Shown: one piece after another, positions 27,182 to 36,141 of the stretch | Layout of the letters: each line of letters opens with the position of its first letter | Position numbering within the stretch: the first letter of the stretch is position 1 | Assembly: GCA_029562975.1 (NCBI GenBank) | Contig: JAKQTR010000031.1 | Location: 1 to 64,000 of the forward strand | Direction: 5' to 3' | Length of the DNA stretch: 64,000 bases | From: Acidobacteriota bacterium | GTDB lineage: Bacteria; Acidobacteriota; Vicinamibacteria; Vicinamibacterales; JAKQTR01 | The notes under the pieces: model-generated | Seen by the model: the letters and a program-made list of their open reading frames with translations, nothing else | What the model was told of the DNA's origin: nothing | The model's database searches: none | Translations under genes and position numbers: made by a program

Positions 27182-28501
27182 GTGCTGCATTCGCTGGCTG
27201 CCTTCGTCTTCGTCCTGGGTGTCCTCATCTTCGTGCACGAACTCGGGCACTTCGTCGTGGCCCGGCGGCTCGGCGTCCGCGTCGTCACGTTCTGCCTCGG
27301 GATGGGGCCCAAACTGGTCAAGTGGCGCCGGGGCGAGACGGAGTACGCCATCGCCGCGCTCCCCATCGGCGGCTACGTGAAGATGGCCGGCGAGAACCCC
27401 GACGACCCGCAGACGGGCGCCCGCGACGAGTTCCTCTCGCGCCCCAAGTGGGACCGGCTCCGCATCCTGCTGGCCGGGCCGCTGATGAACGTCCTCCTGG
27501 CCGTCGCGCTGACGACCATCGTGGTGGCCCAGGGCGCGCAGGTGCCGATCTTCGAGAGCGACCCGGTCGACGTCGCGGTCGTAACGAAGGGATCGCCGGC
27601 GGAGCGCGGCGGCATCCTGCCGGGCGACCGCATCGTCAGGGTGGGGAGCCAGAAGACCCCGACGTGGGAGCGCTTCTACCTCGCCATCGGCGGCCGCGCC
27701 GAGCGCGACGTGCGGGTCGTGCTGCTGCGCGAGGGCCGCGAGCTGACGGTCACCGTCAGGCCCGAGGCGCGGACGAAGATGCAGGTCGGGGACATCGGCG
27801 TGCTGCCGAAGGTGCACCCCGGGATCCGCAGCGTCGTCGCCGGAGGGCCCGCCGACAGAGCCGGCATCAAGGCCGGCGACGTGGTGCTCGCGCTGAACGG
27901 CGAGCCGATCATCTTCTCCGGCCAGCTCTCGGCCGAGATCCGCAAGCACCCCGAAGAGGCCATCACCCTGACTCTCGAGCGGGACGGCGCGCCGCTCGAC
28001 GTGAGGGTGATTCCGCGGCGCCAGGGCCAGATCGGCCTGATCGGCATCGGCATCCAGGATCCGTACCGCACGATCAAGCCCGGCCCGCTCGGATCGCTCA
28101 CGCTGAGCCTCAAGCGCAACGTGGAGTACTCGGGCCTGATCTTCCGGACCATCGGCGGGCTGCTGACGCGCGAGACCTCGGCCAACCAGCTCATGGGCCC
28201 GGTGGCCATCGCCCAGATGTCGGGCGACTACGCCGCCGCCGGCTGGATCGCCCTGTTCACCTTCATGGCGTCGCTCAGCCTGAACCTCGGCCTGCTGAAC
28301 CTGCTGCCCATCCCCGTCTTGGACGGCGGGCACATCTTCATCATGGCCCTCGAAGGCGTCGCGCGCCGCGACTTCAGCATGAAGGTCAAGGAGCGCCTGA
28401 TGCTGGCAGGCTTCCTCGTCCTGATGGCGCTGATGGTCGTGGTCGTCTACAACGACCTCGCGCGCCTCAGTCTGTTCGACCGCTTCAGCGCGGGGAACTA
28501 G
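27182..28501 (+). CDS. rseP: RseP-type site-2 intramembrane zinc metalloprotease
   Basis: 439 residues. HELGH at 19-23 and the distal VLDGGH (Asp381) form the zinc site in membrane helices. Two PDZ domains lie between them (ESDPVDVAVVTKGSPAERGG and VVAGGPADRAGIKAGDVVL). In relatives it cuts anti-sigma factors or leftover signal peptides. GTG 27182 follows GGGAGAGG. Last gene of uppS-cdsA-dxr-rseP. Its end overlaps the convergent cobA-hemD gene by 17 bases. Confidence 0.95.
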   Translation: MLHSLAAFVFVLGVLIFVHELGHFVVARRLGVRVVTFCLGMGPKLVKWRRGETEYAIAALPIGGYVKMAGENPDDPQTGARDEFLSRPKWDRLRILLAGPLMNVLLAVALTTIVVAQGAQVPIFESDPVDVAVVTKGSPAERGGILPGDRIVRVGSQKTPTWERFYLAIGGRAERDVRVVLLREGRELTVTVRPEARTKMQVGDIGVLPKVHPGIRSVVAGGPADRAGIKAGDVVLALNGEPIIFSGQLSAEIRKHPEEAITLTLERDGAPLDVRVIPRRQGQIGLIGIGIQDPYRTIKPGPLGSLTLSLKRNVEYSGLIFRTIGGLLTRETSANQLMGPVAIAQMSGDYAAAGWIALFTFMASLSLNLGLLNLLPIPVLDGGHIFIMALEGVARRDFSMKVKERLMLAGFLVLMALMVVVVYNDLARLSLFDRFSAGN

Positions 28502-30041
28502 CGGCGTCCGGCGGATTTCTCAGATAGCGCACGATGGCCTGGACCATGGCCGCCATCGTGAACTCCTCCGGCACGATCGCGGGCATGAGGCCGTGGGCGA
28601 TGGCCGCCTGGGCCGTCACCGGCCCCACGCACGCCACGAGCGTCGTCCTCAGCACGTCGGCCACGGCGTCGGCGCCGTGGATGTCCACGAACTCGCGCAC
28701 GGTGGACGGGCTGACGAAGGTGACGACGTCGATCTGCTGCTCGAGCAGCATCTTGTAGAGGTCCGGCTCGCCGGGATCGCCCGGCAGGACGCGCTCGATC
28801 CGGTATGCCCCGACTTCCCGCACCTCGGCGCCGGCCTTGCGCAGCTCCGCCGCCAGCAGGTCGCGGGCGCCTTCGGCCTGCACCAGCAGGACCTGGCGGC
28901 CGCGCACGCCCTTCCGGGCGGCGAGGGCCTCGACGAGGGCGTCGGGCCTCAGTTCGGGCGGCGCGATGTCCGCGCGCAGGCCGAAGGCCGCGAGCCGTTC
29001 GGCCGAGGACTGGCCGATGGCGCAGAGCCCGACGCCCTTCAGGTCGCGGATGTCGTGCGGCGCCGTTGTCAGCCGCCTCAGGAACACCTCGGCCCCCGTG
29101 AGCGTCGGCAGGACGACCCAGTCGAAGGCGCCGATGCCGGCGCAGACCTCGTCGAGCTCGGAGCCGTCGCCCGCGGGCGCGAGGCGTACGGTCGGCGCCA
29201 GGACGACCTGCGCGCCCTGGTCCTCCAGCAGGTCGACCAGCTCCCGCGCCTGCTCGCGCGGCCGCGTTACGACGATGCGCCTGCCGAAGAGCGGCCGCAC
29301 GTCGAACCAGCGCAGGTGCTCGCGCAGGGCCGCGACGCGGCCCACCACGACGATGGCCGGGCGCGAATCGGCCGGGGGCGGCGCGCCGGCCAGGGACGAG
29401 AGCGTGCCGGCGACGGTCTGCTGGGTGGCGAGCGTGCCGCTGTAGATGAGCGCGGCCGGCTCGTCGGCTGGCCGGCCGTGCGCCGCCAGCGCGGCGAGGA
29501 TGGCTGGCGCCTGGGCCGGCCCCGCGTAGCAGACAATCGTCCCGTCGAGGCGCGCCAGGCTCGCCCAGTCGATCCTGGGCAGCTTGCCGCGCGCGTCCTC
29601 GAACCCCCGCACGAGGGTCAGCGTGTCGCCGCCGCCGCGGTAGGTCACCGCCACCCCCGCGTACGGCGGGACGCCCACCGCGGCCGGGATGCCCGGCACG
29701 ACTTCGAACGGGATGCCGTGCTCGTGCAGGAAGAGGGCCTCCTCGCCGCCGTCGTCGAAGATGAAGGGGTCGCCCCACTTGAGCCGCGCGACGTGCTTGC
29801 CCTCGCGGACCTTCTCGACCAGCAGGTAGGCGATGGCGTCGCGGTCGGTTCCCTGCGGCGCCGCGCGGCCCACGTCGATGCGTTCCGCCCCGGGAGGGGC
29901 GTGGCGCAGCAGCGCGGCGTGGACGAGGCTGTCGTACACCACCACGTCGGCGCGCCCGAGACACCGCGCCCCGCGCAGCGTCAGGAGGCCAGGGTCGCCC
30001 GGCCCGGCGCCGATGAAGCACACCCTCGGGCGGTTCGGCAT
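28485..30041 (-). CDS. Fused uroporphyrinogen-III C-methyltransferase / uroporphyrinogen-III synthase
   Basis: 518 residues, two enzymes of tetrapyrrole synthesis in one chain. Residues 1-245 are the SAM methyltransferase making precorrin-2: VCFIGAGPGDPGLLTLRG, VARLKWGDPFIFDDGGEE and VPGIPAAVGVPPYAGV. Residues about 255-505 are HemD-like, from RRIVVTRPREQARELVDLLE to a final VACVGPVTAQAAIAHGL block, which closes uroporphyrinogen III. Such CobA-HemD fusions occur in several phyla. The GCGAGGTGCG before ATG is a fair Shine-Dalgarno. Feeds siroheme and perhaps cobalamin; no hemA, hemB or hemC in the window. Confidence 0.93.
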   Translation of the reverse strand: MPNRPRVCFIGAGPGDPGLLTLRGARCLGRADVVVYDSLVHAALLRHAPPGAERIDVGRAAPQGTDRDAIAYLLVEKVREGKHVARLKWGDPFIFDDGGEEALFLHEHGIPFEVVPGIPAAVGVPPYAGVAVTYRGGGDTLTLVRGFEDARGKLPRIDWASLARLDGTIVCYAGPAQAPAILAALAAHGRPADEPAALIYSGTLATQQTVAGTLSSLAGAPPPADSRPAIVVVGRVAALREHLRWFDVRPLFGRRIVVTRPREQARELVDLLEDQGAQVVLAPTVRLAPAGDGSELDEVCAGIGAFDWVVLPTLTGAEVFLRRLTTAPHDIRDLKGVGLCAIGQSSAERLAAFGLRADIAPPELRPDALVEALAARKGVRGRQVLLVQAEGARDLLAAELRKAGAEVREVGAYRIERVLPGDPGEPDLYKMLLEQQIDVVTFVSPSTVREFVDIHGADAVADVLRTTLVACVGPVTAQAAIAHGLMPAIVPEEFTMAAMVQAIVRYLRNPPDAASSPR

Positions 30042-30114
30042 CGCGCACCTCGCTCGGCAGGACCCGTGAGCGGCCCAAGCATATCAAAGGCGGGGGCGCG
30101 CGGCGCGGCGGTGT

Positions 30115-31068
30115 TCAGCGCGCCGGCGCGTAGTAGCCGGACCTGGTCCGGGCGGCCGCGCCTGGGCGCGACACGCGCACGCTCACGCGCCGCCACTCTC
30201 CGTCACGCCTGGAGTTGGACGACACGTAGCCGAGCAGGTACTGGCTCGACAGCTCGCACGAGATGTGCGCGTAGATCGCGGGCAACTCGTCGAGCCGCTC
30301 GGGAAAGAACGCCTGGCCCCCCGTCTGCGCCGTCAGCTCCCGCAAGACGAAGGCCGCCTCGTTGAAGCCCTTGCCCCGCCCGGCGGACCGGGCATCGATG
30401 CCGATGGCGTAGATGACAGTGTCGGAGCGCCTGGCCAGGTCGAGCACCGCGTCGTAGGACACGAGGCTCGTGGTGTCTTCCCCGTCCGAGAGCACGATGA
30501 TCGCCTGGCGGCGCTGCGCCTCGACGCTCCGGGCTTCCGTCTTCGCCATCTCGCGCAGCGCCACGTAGATCGCCGTATAGAGGGCCGTCGAGCCTCCCGC
30601 CTCGACCGAACGCACCGCCCGCTCGAGATCCGGCCGCGAGGTTGTGAAAGGCGCGACCACCCGGACTCGGCTGTCGAAGTCGATGAGCTGCACCTCATCC
30701 TGCGGGCGAAGGCTCGCCACGAACCCGAGCGCGGCCGTCCGGGCGACGCTCATTCGTTCCTCCATGCTGGCGCTGCTGTCGAGCAGCAGGGCGACCGAGA
30801 GCGAGAGGCTCGTGCGGCTGAAGACGCCGACGTCCTGTCGGACGCCATCCTCGAAGACGGTGAAGTCGCCGCTGTCGAGGTCCGTGACGTACCGGTTCGA
30901 GCCGTCGGTGACGGTGACCGTCAGCGAGACGAGGTCGATCCCGCTGCGGTACGCCTGGGCCTGGGCTGCCGGAGGCGCTTCGGCGGGAACCGATTGTCCG
31001 AGGGCCGCGGCGGGGTGGCATGCGAAGGCCAGCGCCGCCGCCATCGAGGCGAGGCTGCTCCTCCTCAC
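30115..31068 (-). CDS. Secreted VWFA-related protein, acidobacterial type, intact MIDAS
   Basis: 317 residues. GTG 31068 overlaps the preceding VWFA gene's stop as GTGA. A signal peptide ends near AAALGQS. An N-terminal strand region, VSLTVTVTDGSNRYV-DLDSGDFTVFEDGVRQ, is the hallmark opening of the VWFA-related domain frequent in Acidobacteriota. The A domain carries a full metal site, DSSAS at residues 97-101, with GGSTALYTAI and IIVLSDGEDTTS. Ends QYLLGYVSSNSRRDGEWRRV. Probably a periplasmic or surface adhesion/scaffold protein. Partner unknown. Confidence 0.85.
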   Translation of the reverse strand: MRRSSLASMAAALAFACHPAAALGQSVPAEAPPAAQAQAYRSGIDLVSLTVTVTDGSNRYVTDLDSGDFTVFEDGVRQDVGVFSRTSLSLSVALLLDSSASMEERMSVARTAALGFVASLRPQDEVQLIDFDSRVRVVAPFTTSRPDLERAVRSVEAGGSTALYTAIYVALREMAKTEARSVEAQRRQAIIVLSDGEDTTSLVSYDAVLDLARRSDTVIYAIGIDARSAGRGKGFNEAAFVLRELTAQTGGQAFFPERLDELPAIYAHISCELSSQYLLGYVSSNSRRDGEWRRVSVRVSRPGAAARTRSGYYAPAR

Positions 31069-31982
31069 TGCCTGGCGGCGGCCCGGACGGGGACCAGGAG
31101 GCCCCGCGCCGTCAGCCCCTCCGGCCTCACGGCGACGATGGTCTTCTTCGGAGGGATCAACGACTCCGGCCTGGCGAACGTGATTCGGTACTGGCCCAGG
31201 AGCTCCGCCGCGAGGCGCTCCAGCGCGTCGGCGGCCGCCATCGACGACAGCACGTTCGTACGGCGGCCGCCAGTGGCCGTGGTGCCGCGGTCGAAGAGCC
31301 CTTCGCGGTGGCGGCCCTCGGGCGTCCGGACGTCCTCCGGCACGCCGCCGCCGATGACGAGCACGTGCAGGGCCGTGCCGTTGGCCGCGAGGCGCTCGAT
31401 GAGCTCCGTGTCCGTGGCGTGTCCGAACTCGCGCCCGCCCGCCCACACGACCACGATGGCGGACCGTTCCGGCCCGGCCTTCTCCAGACCCGCGAGCGTC
31501 TCGTCCACGGCGTCGAGGACGCACGCGCCAGCTCCTTGAATCGGGAAGATCAAGCCCACGCCGCGCGCCACGGCGTCCGCGCTCGACGAGTAGTCGCTGA
31601 GCACGGTCGGCCGGTCGCCGAAGCCGACCAGGGCGATGCGCGCCTGCGCGCCCATGCGGGCGGCGAACGCCAGCAGGCCCTGCCGGACGTCGGAGACCTG
31701 GCTGCCGAGCGCCTGGCTCGTGTCCACGAGCACGGCGATGTGGAGGAGATCGGAAGCCCGCCTCGCGCGGAGCACTTCGCGGAGGCGGTCGTCGTCGCGC
31801 ACGACGAAATCCTCGGGGCCGAGCGTCAGGACGGGGGAGCCGCCGCGGTCGACGACGCTCACGAACATGTCCCGCTCGGCTGGCTGGGCGGCGGAGGTCG
31901 AGGCGGAGGCTGCCATCGCCAGCGCGCCGAGGAGCGCGAGGAACGCGGGCGAGGCCGGCGGGTGCGTGAGGCGGAGATGCAC
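31065..31982 (-). CDS. Secreted VWFA-related protein with altered MIDAS
   Basis: 305 residues. Signal peptide to about residue 33 (ASASTSAAQPA). DMFVSVVDRGGSPV-LGPEDFVVRDD is the same opening strand region as in the downstream paralogue. The metal motif reads DTSQA (residues 87-91) where DxSxS is expected, so the third ligand is lost. The C-terminal QYRITFARPES strand resembles the partner's. The two genes overlap by 4 bases and are clearly co-expressed, suggesting a hetero-complex with one metal-competent and one metal-poor subunit. Confidence 0.8.
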   Translation of the reverse strand: MHLRLTHPPASPAFLALLGALAMAASASTSAAQPAERDMFVSVVDRGGSPVLTLGPEDFVVRDDDRLREVLRARRASDLLHIAVLVDTSQALGSQVSDVRQGLLAFAARMGAQARIALVGFGDRPTVLSDYSSSADAVARGVGLIFPIQGAGACVLDAVDETLAGLEKAGPERSAIVVVWAGGREFGHATDTELIERLAANGTALHVLVIGGGVPEDVRTPEGRHREGLFDRGTTATGGRRTNVLSSMAAADALERLAAELLGQYRITFARPESLIPPKKTIVAVRPEGLTARGLLVPVRAAARQ

Positions 31983-32017
31983 GGCGGTTCGTCCTTCCTT
32001 CAGGCAGGGATGAGGCC

Positions 32018-32047
32018 AGTATAGCGTTTCCGCGAAACGCTTGTCAG
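32018..32047 (-). promoter_or_regulatory. VWFA operon promoter with a palindromic operator in the spacer
   Basis: Minus strand: -35 CTGACA (32047-32042), 18-base spacer, -10 TATACT (32023-32018). The spacer holds GCGTTTC (32024-32030), CGC, GAAACGC (32034-32040), a perfect 7-3-7 inverted repeat in the position where a repressor would block polymerase. Confidence 0.65.
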
Positions 32048-32064
32048 CACGGCACTTGTCTACC

Positions 32065-32094
32065 TTGACCCGCCTTCGGACCGCGTGTTATAAC
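32065..32094 (+). promoter_or_regulatory. nuo operon promoter
   Basis: TTGACC (32065-32070), 18-base spacer, TATAAC (32089-32094). Transcription would begin near 32101, leaving about 230 bases before nuoA. That leader (32101-32329) shows no terminator, riboswitch or open frame I recognise. The start lies about 60 bases from the VWFA palindrome, so one regulator could affect both directions. Confidence 0.65.
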
Positions 32095-32329
32095 CCGAAA
32101 GCCGTTCTGCCGGGCGCGGCCGCTGGGTCAGCGGGCGTGCGGCCGGTTTTCGGCGGGGGTTCGGAGCCTGCCGGCCGGTCGCGACGCGCGCGCCGCCGGG
32201 AGATGCCGTCGCGCCGTCCACACGAGCAGCCGTGCATACCGTCAGACAACTGGGCGCCCTCATGCGTCCGTCCAGGGACTTCGGCCGGGAGAGGAGCGCC
32301 CCCGCGGGCGCGGGCAGGTGAGTCGCACG

Positions 32330-32686
32330 ATGGTCACGACCTGGATTCCCATCCTGATCTTCATCGCGGTGGCGATGGCGTTTGGCATTGTCGTGCTGCT
32401 CCTGGCGTGGTCGGTTGCGCCGCAGCGGTACTCGAAGGCCAAGCTCCAGCCCTACGAGTGCGGCATCGAGCCGCTGACCGACGCGCGCGAGCGCTTCAAC
32501 GTGCGGTACTTCCTGGTGGCGATGCTGTTTCTGATCTTCGACGTGGAGACGATCTTTCTCTACCCGTGGGCCGTCATCGCGGAGGAGCTGGCCTGGTTCG
32601 GGTTCGTCGAGATCCTCGTGTTCATCTCGATCCTCGTCGCCGGGTACTTCTATGCCTGGCGTGAAGGCGCCCTGGAGTGGGTCTAG
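32330..32686 (+). CDS. nuoA: NADH-quinone oxidoreductase subunit A
   Basis: 118 residues, three membrane helices. The conserved loop YECGIEPLTDARERFNVRYF links helices 1 and 2 and helps shape the quinone channel; FLIFDVETIFLYPWA follows. ATG 32330 is preferred over GTG 32318 because AGGTGA lies 7 bases upstream of it. First gene of a nine-gene nuo operon; the next gene is nuoC, 13 bases on, with nuoB missing from its usual place. Confidence 0.95.
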   Translation: MVTTWIPILIFIAVAMAFGIVVLLLAWSVAPQRYSKAKLQPYECGIEPLTDARERFNVRYFLVAMLFLIFDVETIFLYPWAVIAEELAWFGFVEILVFISILVAGYFYAWREGALEWV

Positions 32687-32699
32687 GCGGAGGCCGCTG

Positions 32700-33395
32700 A
32701 TGTCAGAAGGCGAGAAGCCGGCACCGGAACAGATCCCGACCGCGCCGCCGGCGGCGAAGCCGGCCGCGCCCTCGGGGCCGAAAGGCGAGGCGAAGGCGGG
32801 CCCGGCCAAGACCGAGGCCAAGCCCGCGGCGCCGCCCGGGCCGCCCGATCCGGAACCCCCGCCCGATGCCGCCGTGCCGGCGTGCGTGACGGCCCTGCAG
32901 TCGGGGCTGCCGGGCGCCGTCGAGCACGTGAGCGTCTGGGTGGGGGACTGGACCGTCGTCGTGCCGGCGGGCCGCCTCGTCGACGCGGCGACCTTTCTCC
33001 GCGACCAGGCGGCGTGCCGGTTCGACTACTTGTCCGACCTGACGGCGGTGGACTGGCTGGGCCGAGATGCCCGCTTCGACGTCGTGCTGTGCCTCTACTC
33101 GACGGCGCTCCGCCACCGGCTGCGCGTGAAGGTGCGGGTGGCCGACGGGGAGCCCGTGCCGAGCGTCGCCGGCCTGTGGCCGGCGGCGAACTGGCTCGAG
33201 CGCGAGGTCTTCGACATGTTCGGCATCACGTTCACGGGCCACCCGGACCTGCGGCGGATCCTGATGCCGCCGGACTGGCAGGGGCATCCGCAGCGGAAGG
33301 ACTATCCGCTCGAGGGGCCAGGCGAACTGCTGATGGAGAACCCGCAGGACTGGCTGAAGGCGGGTCAGGCCGCCGTCGAGTCCGGCATCGAGTGA
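32700..33395 (+). CDS. nuoC: NADH-quinone oxidoreductase subunit C with a Pro/Ala/Lys-rich N-terminus
   Basis: 231 residues. Residues 1-58 are low-complexity (PTAPPAAKPAAPSGPKG and similar), probably disordered and not part of canonical NuoC. The conserved part has RFDYLSDLTAVDW, WPAANWLEREVFDMFGI and the signature HPDLRRILMPPDWQGHP with RKDYPL. A hydrophilic peripheral-arm subunit that contacts NuoD and NuoB. Separate from NuoD, unlike the NuoCD fusion of enterobacteria. Confidence 0.95.
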   Translation: MSEGEKPAPEQIPTAPPAAKPAAPSGPKGEAKAGPAKTEAKPAAPPGPPDPEPPPDAAVPACVTALQSGLPGAVEHVSVWVGDWTVVVPAGRLVDAATFLRDQAACRFDYLSDLTAVDWLGRDARFDVVLCLYSTALRHRLRVKVRVADGEPVPSVAGLWPAANWLEREVFDMFGITFTGHPDLRRILMPPDWQGHPQRKDYPLEGPGELLMENPQDWLKAGQAAVESGIE

Positions 33396-33406
33396 GCCAG
33401 GTGACC

Positions 33407-34531
33407 ATGGAGACCGAGACGCCCCGCCCGATGTTCGACACCGACGAGATGGTCCTTAACATGGGGCCCCAGCACCCCAGCACGCACGGGGTGCTCCGCC
33501 TCGTGCTGAAGCTGGACGGCGAGCGCGTCGTCGGCTGCGATCCGGTCATCGGCTACCTGCACCGCGGGATCGAGAAGTTGAGCGAGCACCGGGACTACAC
33601 GCAGGTCGTCCTGCTGACGGACCGGATGGACTACGTCGCGGCCGCGACGAACAACCTGGGGTACGTCGAGACGATCGAGAAGCTGTACTCCCTCGAGGTG
33701 CCGCGGCGGGCGCGCTACATCCGCACGATTCTCGCGGAGCTGCAACGGGTGGCGAGCCACCTGCTCTGGCTCGGATCGAGCGCCGGCGATCTCGGGGCCC
33801 TGACGGTGCTCCTGTTCGGCCTGCGCGAGCGGGAGCTGGTCCTGGACCTGTTCGAGGAGTACTGCGGCGCGCGCCTGACGTACAACACGATGCGGATCGG
33901 CGGGCAGCCGGTGGACGTCCCGCCGGACTGGGGCAGGAAGATCCTGGCGTTTTGCGACGAGCAGGAGCGCAAGCTGCCGGACTACGAGGACCTGCTGACG
34001 AACAACCGCATCTTCCTGCAGCGTACCAAGGGCATCGGGGTCATCTCCGGCGCGGACGCCATCGCGCTGGGGCTGTCCGGGCCGCCGCTGCGGGGGTCGG
34101 GCGTGGCGCGGGACGTGCGCAAGGACGAGCCCTACGCCGCGTACGACGAGATGGACTTCGATATCGCGGTGGGCACCGAGGGCGACACCTACGACCGGTA
34201 CCTCGTGCGCCTGGAGGAGATCCGGCAGTCCCTGCGCATCCTGCGGCAGGCGGTGGACGGCCTGCCGGAGGGCCCGGTCATGGGCAAGGTGCCGCGGCTC
34301 ATCAAGCCGCCGGCCGGCGAGACGTTCCACGCGATCGAGGCGCCGAAGGGCGAGCTGGGGTTTTTCGTGGCGAGCGACGGCAAGTCGGTGTCGCCGTACC
34401 GGATGCGCGTGCGGCCAGCCTCCTTCTGCAACCTCCAGGCGCTGCCGCGCCTCGTGGTCGGGCACCTGGTGGCGGACGTCGTGGCGCTTGTCGGCACCAT
34501 CGACATCGTGCTCGGGGAAGTGGATCGGTAG
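33407..34531 (+). CDS. nuoD: NADH-quinone oxidoreductase subunit D (49-kDa type)
   Basis: 374 residues. Forms the quinone pocket at the foot of the peripheral arm. NMGPQHPSTHGVLRLVL holds the pocket His and VIGYLHRGIEKLSEH the Tyr; MDYVAAATNNLGYVE and FHAIEAPKGELGFF follow. ATG 33407 is used; an in-frame GTG at 33392 overlapping the nuoC stop is a possible alternative. Pairs with NuoB, which is not encoded here. A heptad array follows. Confidence 0.95.
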   Translation: METETPRPMFDTDEMVLNMGPQHPSTHGVLRLVLKLDGERVVGCDPVIGYLHRGIEKLSEHRDYTQVVLLTDRMDYVAAATNNLGYVETIEKLYSLEVPRRARYIRTILAELQRVASHLLWLGSSAGDLGALTVLLFGLRERELVLDLFEEYCGARLTYNTMRIGGQPVDVPPDWGRKILAFCDEQERKLPDYEDLLTNNRIFLQRTKGIGVISGADAIALGLSGPPLRGSGVARDVRKDEPYAAYDEMDFDIAVGTEGDTYDRYLVRLEEIRQSLRILRQAVDGLPEGPVMGKVPRLIKPPAGETFHAIEAPKGELGFFVASDGKSVSPYRMRVRPASFCNLQALPRLVVGHLVADVVALVGTIDIVLGEVDR

Positions 34532-34537
34532 GAAGTG

Positions 34538-34572
34538 GGGACCCGGGGCCCGGGACTCGGGGCTCGAGGACG
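34538..34572. repeat. Heptad repeat array between nuoD and nuoH
   Basis: GGGACCC, GGGGCCC, GGGACTC, GGGGCTC, GAGGACG in strict 7-nt register. It occupies the spot where nuoE, F, G or I might be expected. Confidence 0.7.
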
Positions 34573-34590
34573 CGGACAAGACACGCTGAC

Positions 34591-35610
34591 ATGGTAGAAA
34601 CCGTCATCGTCCCGCTGATCGTGATCCTCACCGTGCTGTTCGCGGTGCTGACGACCGTGATTTTCATGGTCCTGCTCGAGCGCAAGGTGCAGGCCTGGGT
34701 GCAGGTCCGGTACGGCCCCATGCGCGTCGGCTACCACGGGCTGCTGCAGACAGTCGCCGACGTGCTGAAGCTCTTCCTGAAGGAGGACATCACGCCGGCC
34801 AGGGCGGATCGCTGGCTGTTCACGATCGCGCCCCTCATGGCGCTGGTCCCCGCCCTCATCGCCTTCGCGGTGATCCCCCTCAGCCGGGACCTGACGCTGT
34901 TCGGCCTGCGGTTCCCGGGCCAGGTGGCCGACGTAAACGTGGGCCTGCTCTACGTCGTCTCGGTCGGGACGCTGGGCATCTACGGGATCATCCTCGGCGG
35001 CTGGGCCTCGAACAGCAAGTACCCGCTCCTGGGCAGCCTGCGCTCGTCGGCGCAGATCATCAGCTACGAGATCGCCGTCACGATGACGCTGGTCACGGTC
35101 ATCGTGCTGTCGGGCACGCTCAGCATGACCGGCATCGTCCACGCCCAGCTCGACAAGGGGTGGTGGTTCGGCTTCATGCAGCCGGTCGCGTTCTTCATCT
35201 ACTTCGTGGGCGGGCTGGCCGAGACGAACCGCCTGCCGTTCGACCTCCCGGAGGCCGAGCAGGAGCTGGTGGCGGGCTTCCACACCGAGTACTCGGGGAT
35301 GCGGTTCGCGTTCTTCTTCCTCGCCGAGTACACGAACATGATCGTCATCTCGGCGGTGGCGACGACGCTCTTCCTCGGGGGCTGGCTGCCGCCGTTCCCG
35401 AACGTGGCGTGGCTGGGGTTCCTCGGCGTCGTTCCCGGGTGGGCGTGGTTCATGCTCAAGACCTTCGGGTTCCTGTACGTCTTTCTGTGGGTCCGGGCGA
35501 CCTTCCCGCGCTACCGCTACGACCAGTTGATGCGCCTGGGCTGGAAGTGGCTGATCCCGCTGTCCATCGCCAACCTGGTGGTGACCGGGCTGATGAAGGT
35601 GCTGGTGTGA
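34591..35610 (+). CDS. nuoH: NADH-quinone oxidoreductase subunit H
   Basis: 339 residues, about eight membrane helices. LLERKVQAWVQVRYGP and RVGYHGLLQTVADVLKLFLKE open the protein; the acidic loop GLAETNRLPFDLPEAEQELVAGFHTEYSGMR is split across residues about 210-240 and lines the quinone entry. RATFPRYRYDQLMRLGWK is near the end. Lacks the neighbouring nuoI found in most operons. Confidence 0.96.
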   Translation: MVETVIVPLIVILTVLFAVLTTVIFMVLLERKVQAWVQVRYGPMRVGYHGLLQTVADVLKLFLKEDITPARADRWLFTIAPLMALVPALIAFAVIPLSRDLTLFGLRFPGQVADVNVGLLYVVSVGTLGIYGIILGGWASNSKYPLLGSLRSSAQIISYEIAVTMTLVTVIVLSGTLSMTGIVHAQLDKGWWFGFMQPVAFFIYFVGGLAETNRLPFDLPEAEQELVAGFHTEYSGMRFAFFFLAEYTNMIVISAVATTLFLGGWLPPFPNVAWLGFLGVVPGWAWFMLKTFGFLYVFLWVRATFPRYRYDQLMRLGWKWLIPLSIANLVVTGLMKVLV

Positions 35611-35636
35611 GGGGGCGACGCCCGTAGCGGAGAGCC

Positions 35637-36137
35637 ATGGCTGAAGCAGCTGCCTTCTACATCCTCGCGGCGCTCATCCTGGGGTTCGGCGTGCTGGTCG
35701 TCACGGCGAAGAGCGCCGTGCACAGCGTCCTGTTCCTGGTCGCCGACTTCCTGTGCGTGGCCGCGCTCTACGTGACGCTGCAGGCGGAGTTCCTCGCCGT
35801 CATCCAGGTCATGGTGTACGCCGGCGGCATTGTCGTGCTGTACCTCTTCGTGGTCATGCTGGTGAACCTGAAGCGCCCCCCGGACGCGCAGCGCGATCCG
35901 CGCCGGCTGGGACGGCTCGGCGCCGTGCTGGCGGTCGCCGTCATGGTCGAGCTGGCCGCGATCCTGGCGGTCGGCTGGTCGCGGCCGGAGGGCGAGGCGG
36001 GCGCGCTGGGCCCGAGCAACGTGGCCCAGGTCGGCCGCGCGCTCTACACCGACTACCTGATCCCCTTCGAGCTGGCGTCGATCCTGCTGCTCGTCGCGAT
36101 GATCGGCGCGATCCTCCTGGCGAGGAGGGAGATGTAG
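35637..36137 (+). CDS. nuoJ: NADH-quinone oxidoreductase subunit J
   Basis: 166 residues, five hydrophobic helices. Helix 3 carries [21 protein letters not shown], the conserved region with the pi-bulge in known structures. ATG 35637 follows a GGAGAG sequence. nuoK starts 4 bases after its stop. Confidence 0.93.
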   Translation: MAEAAAFYILAALILGFGVLVVTAKSAVHSVLFLVADFLCVAALYVTLQAEFLAVIQVMVYAGGIVVLYLFVVMLVNLKRPPDAQRDPRRLGRLGAVLAVAVMVELAAILAVGWSRPEGEAGALGPSNVAQVGRALYTDYLIPFELASILLLVAMIGAILLARREM

Positions 36138-36141
36138 GCCG

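Noticed and set aside
32101-32329. Possible riboswitch in the long nuo leader.
   Set aside because: I find no conserved aptamer-like motif or terminator; only GC-rich sequence of low information is visible.
32687-32699. Looked for nuoB between nuoA and nuoC, and nuoI near nuoH.
   Set aside because: The gaps are 13, 59 and 26 bases, with no CxxC-rich frame in any direction, so these genes are absent here, not missed.
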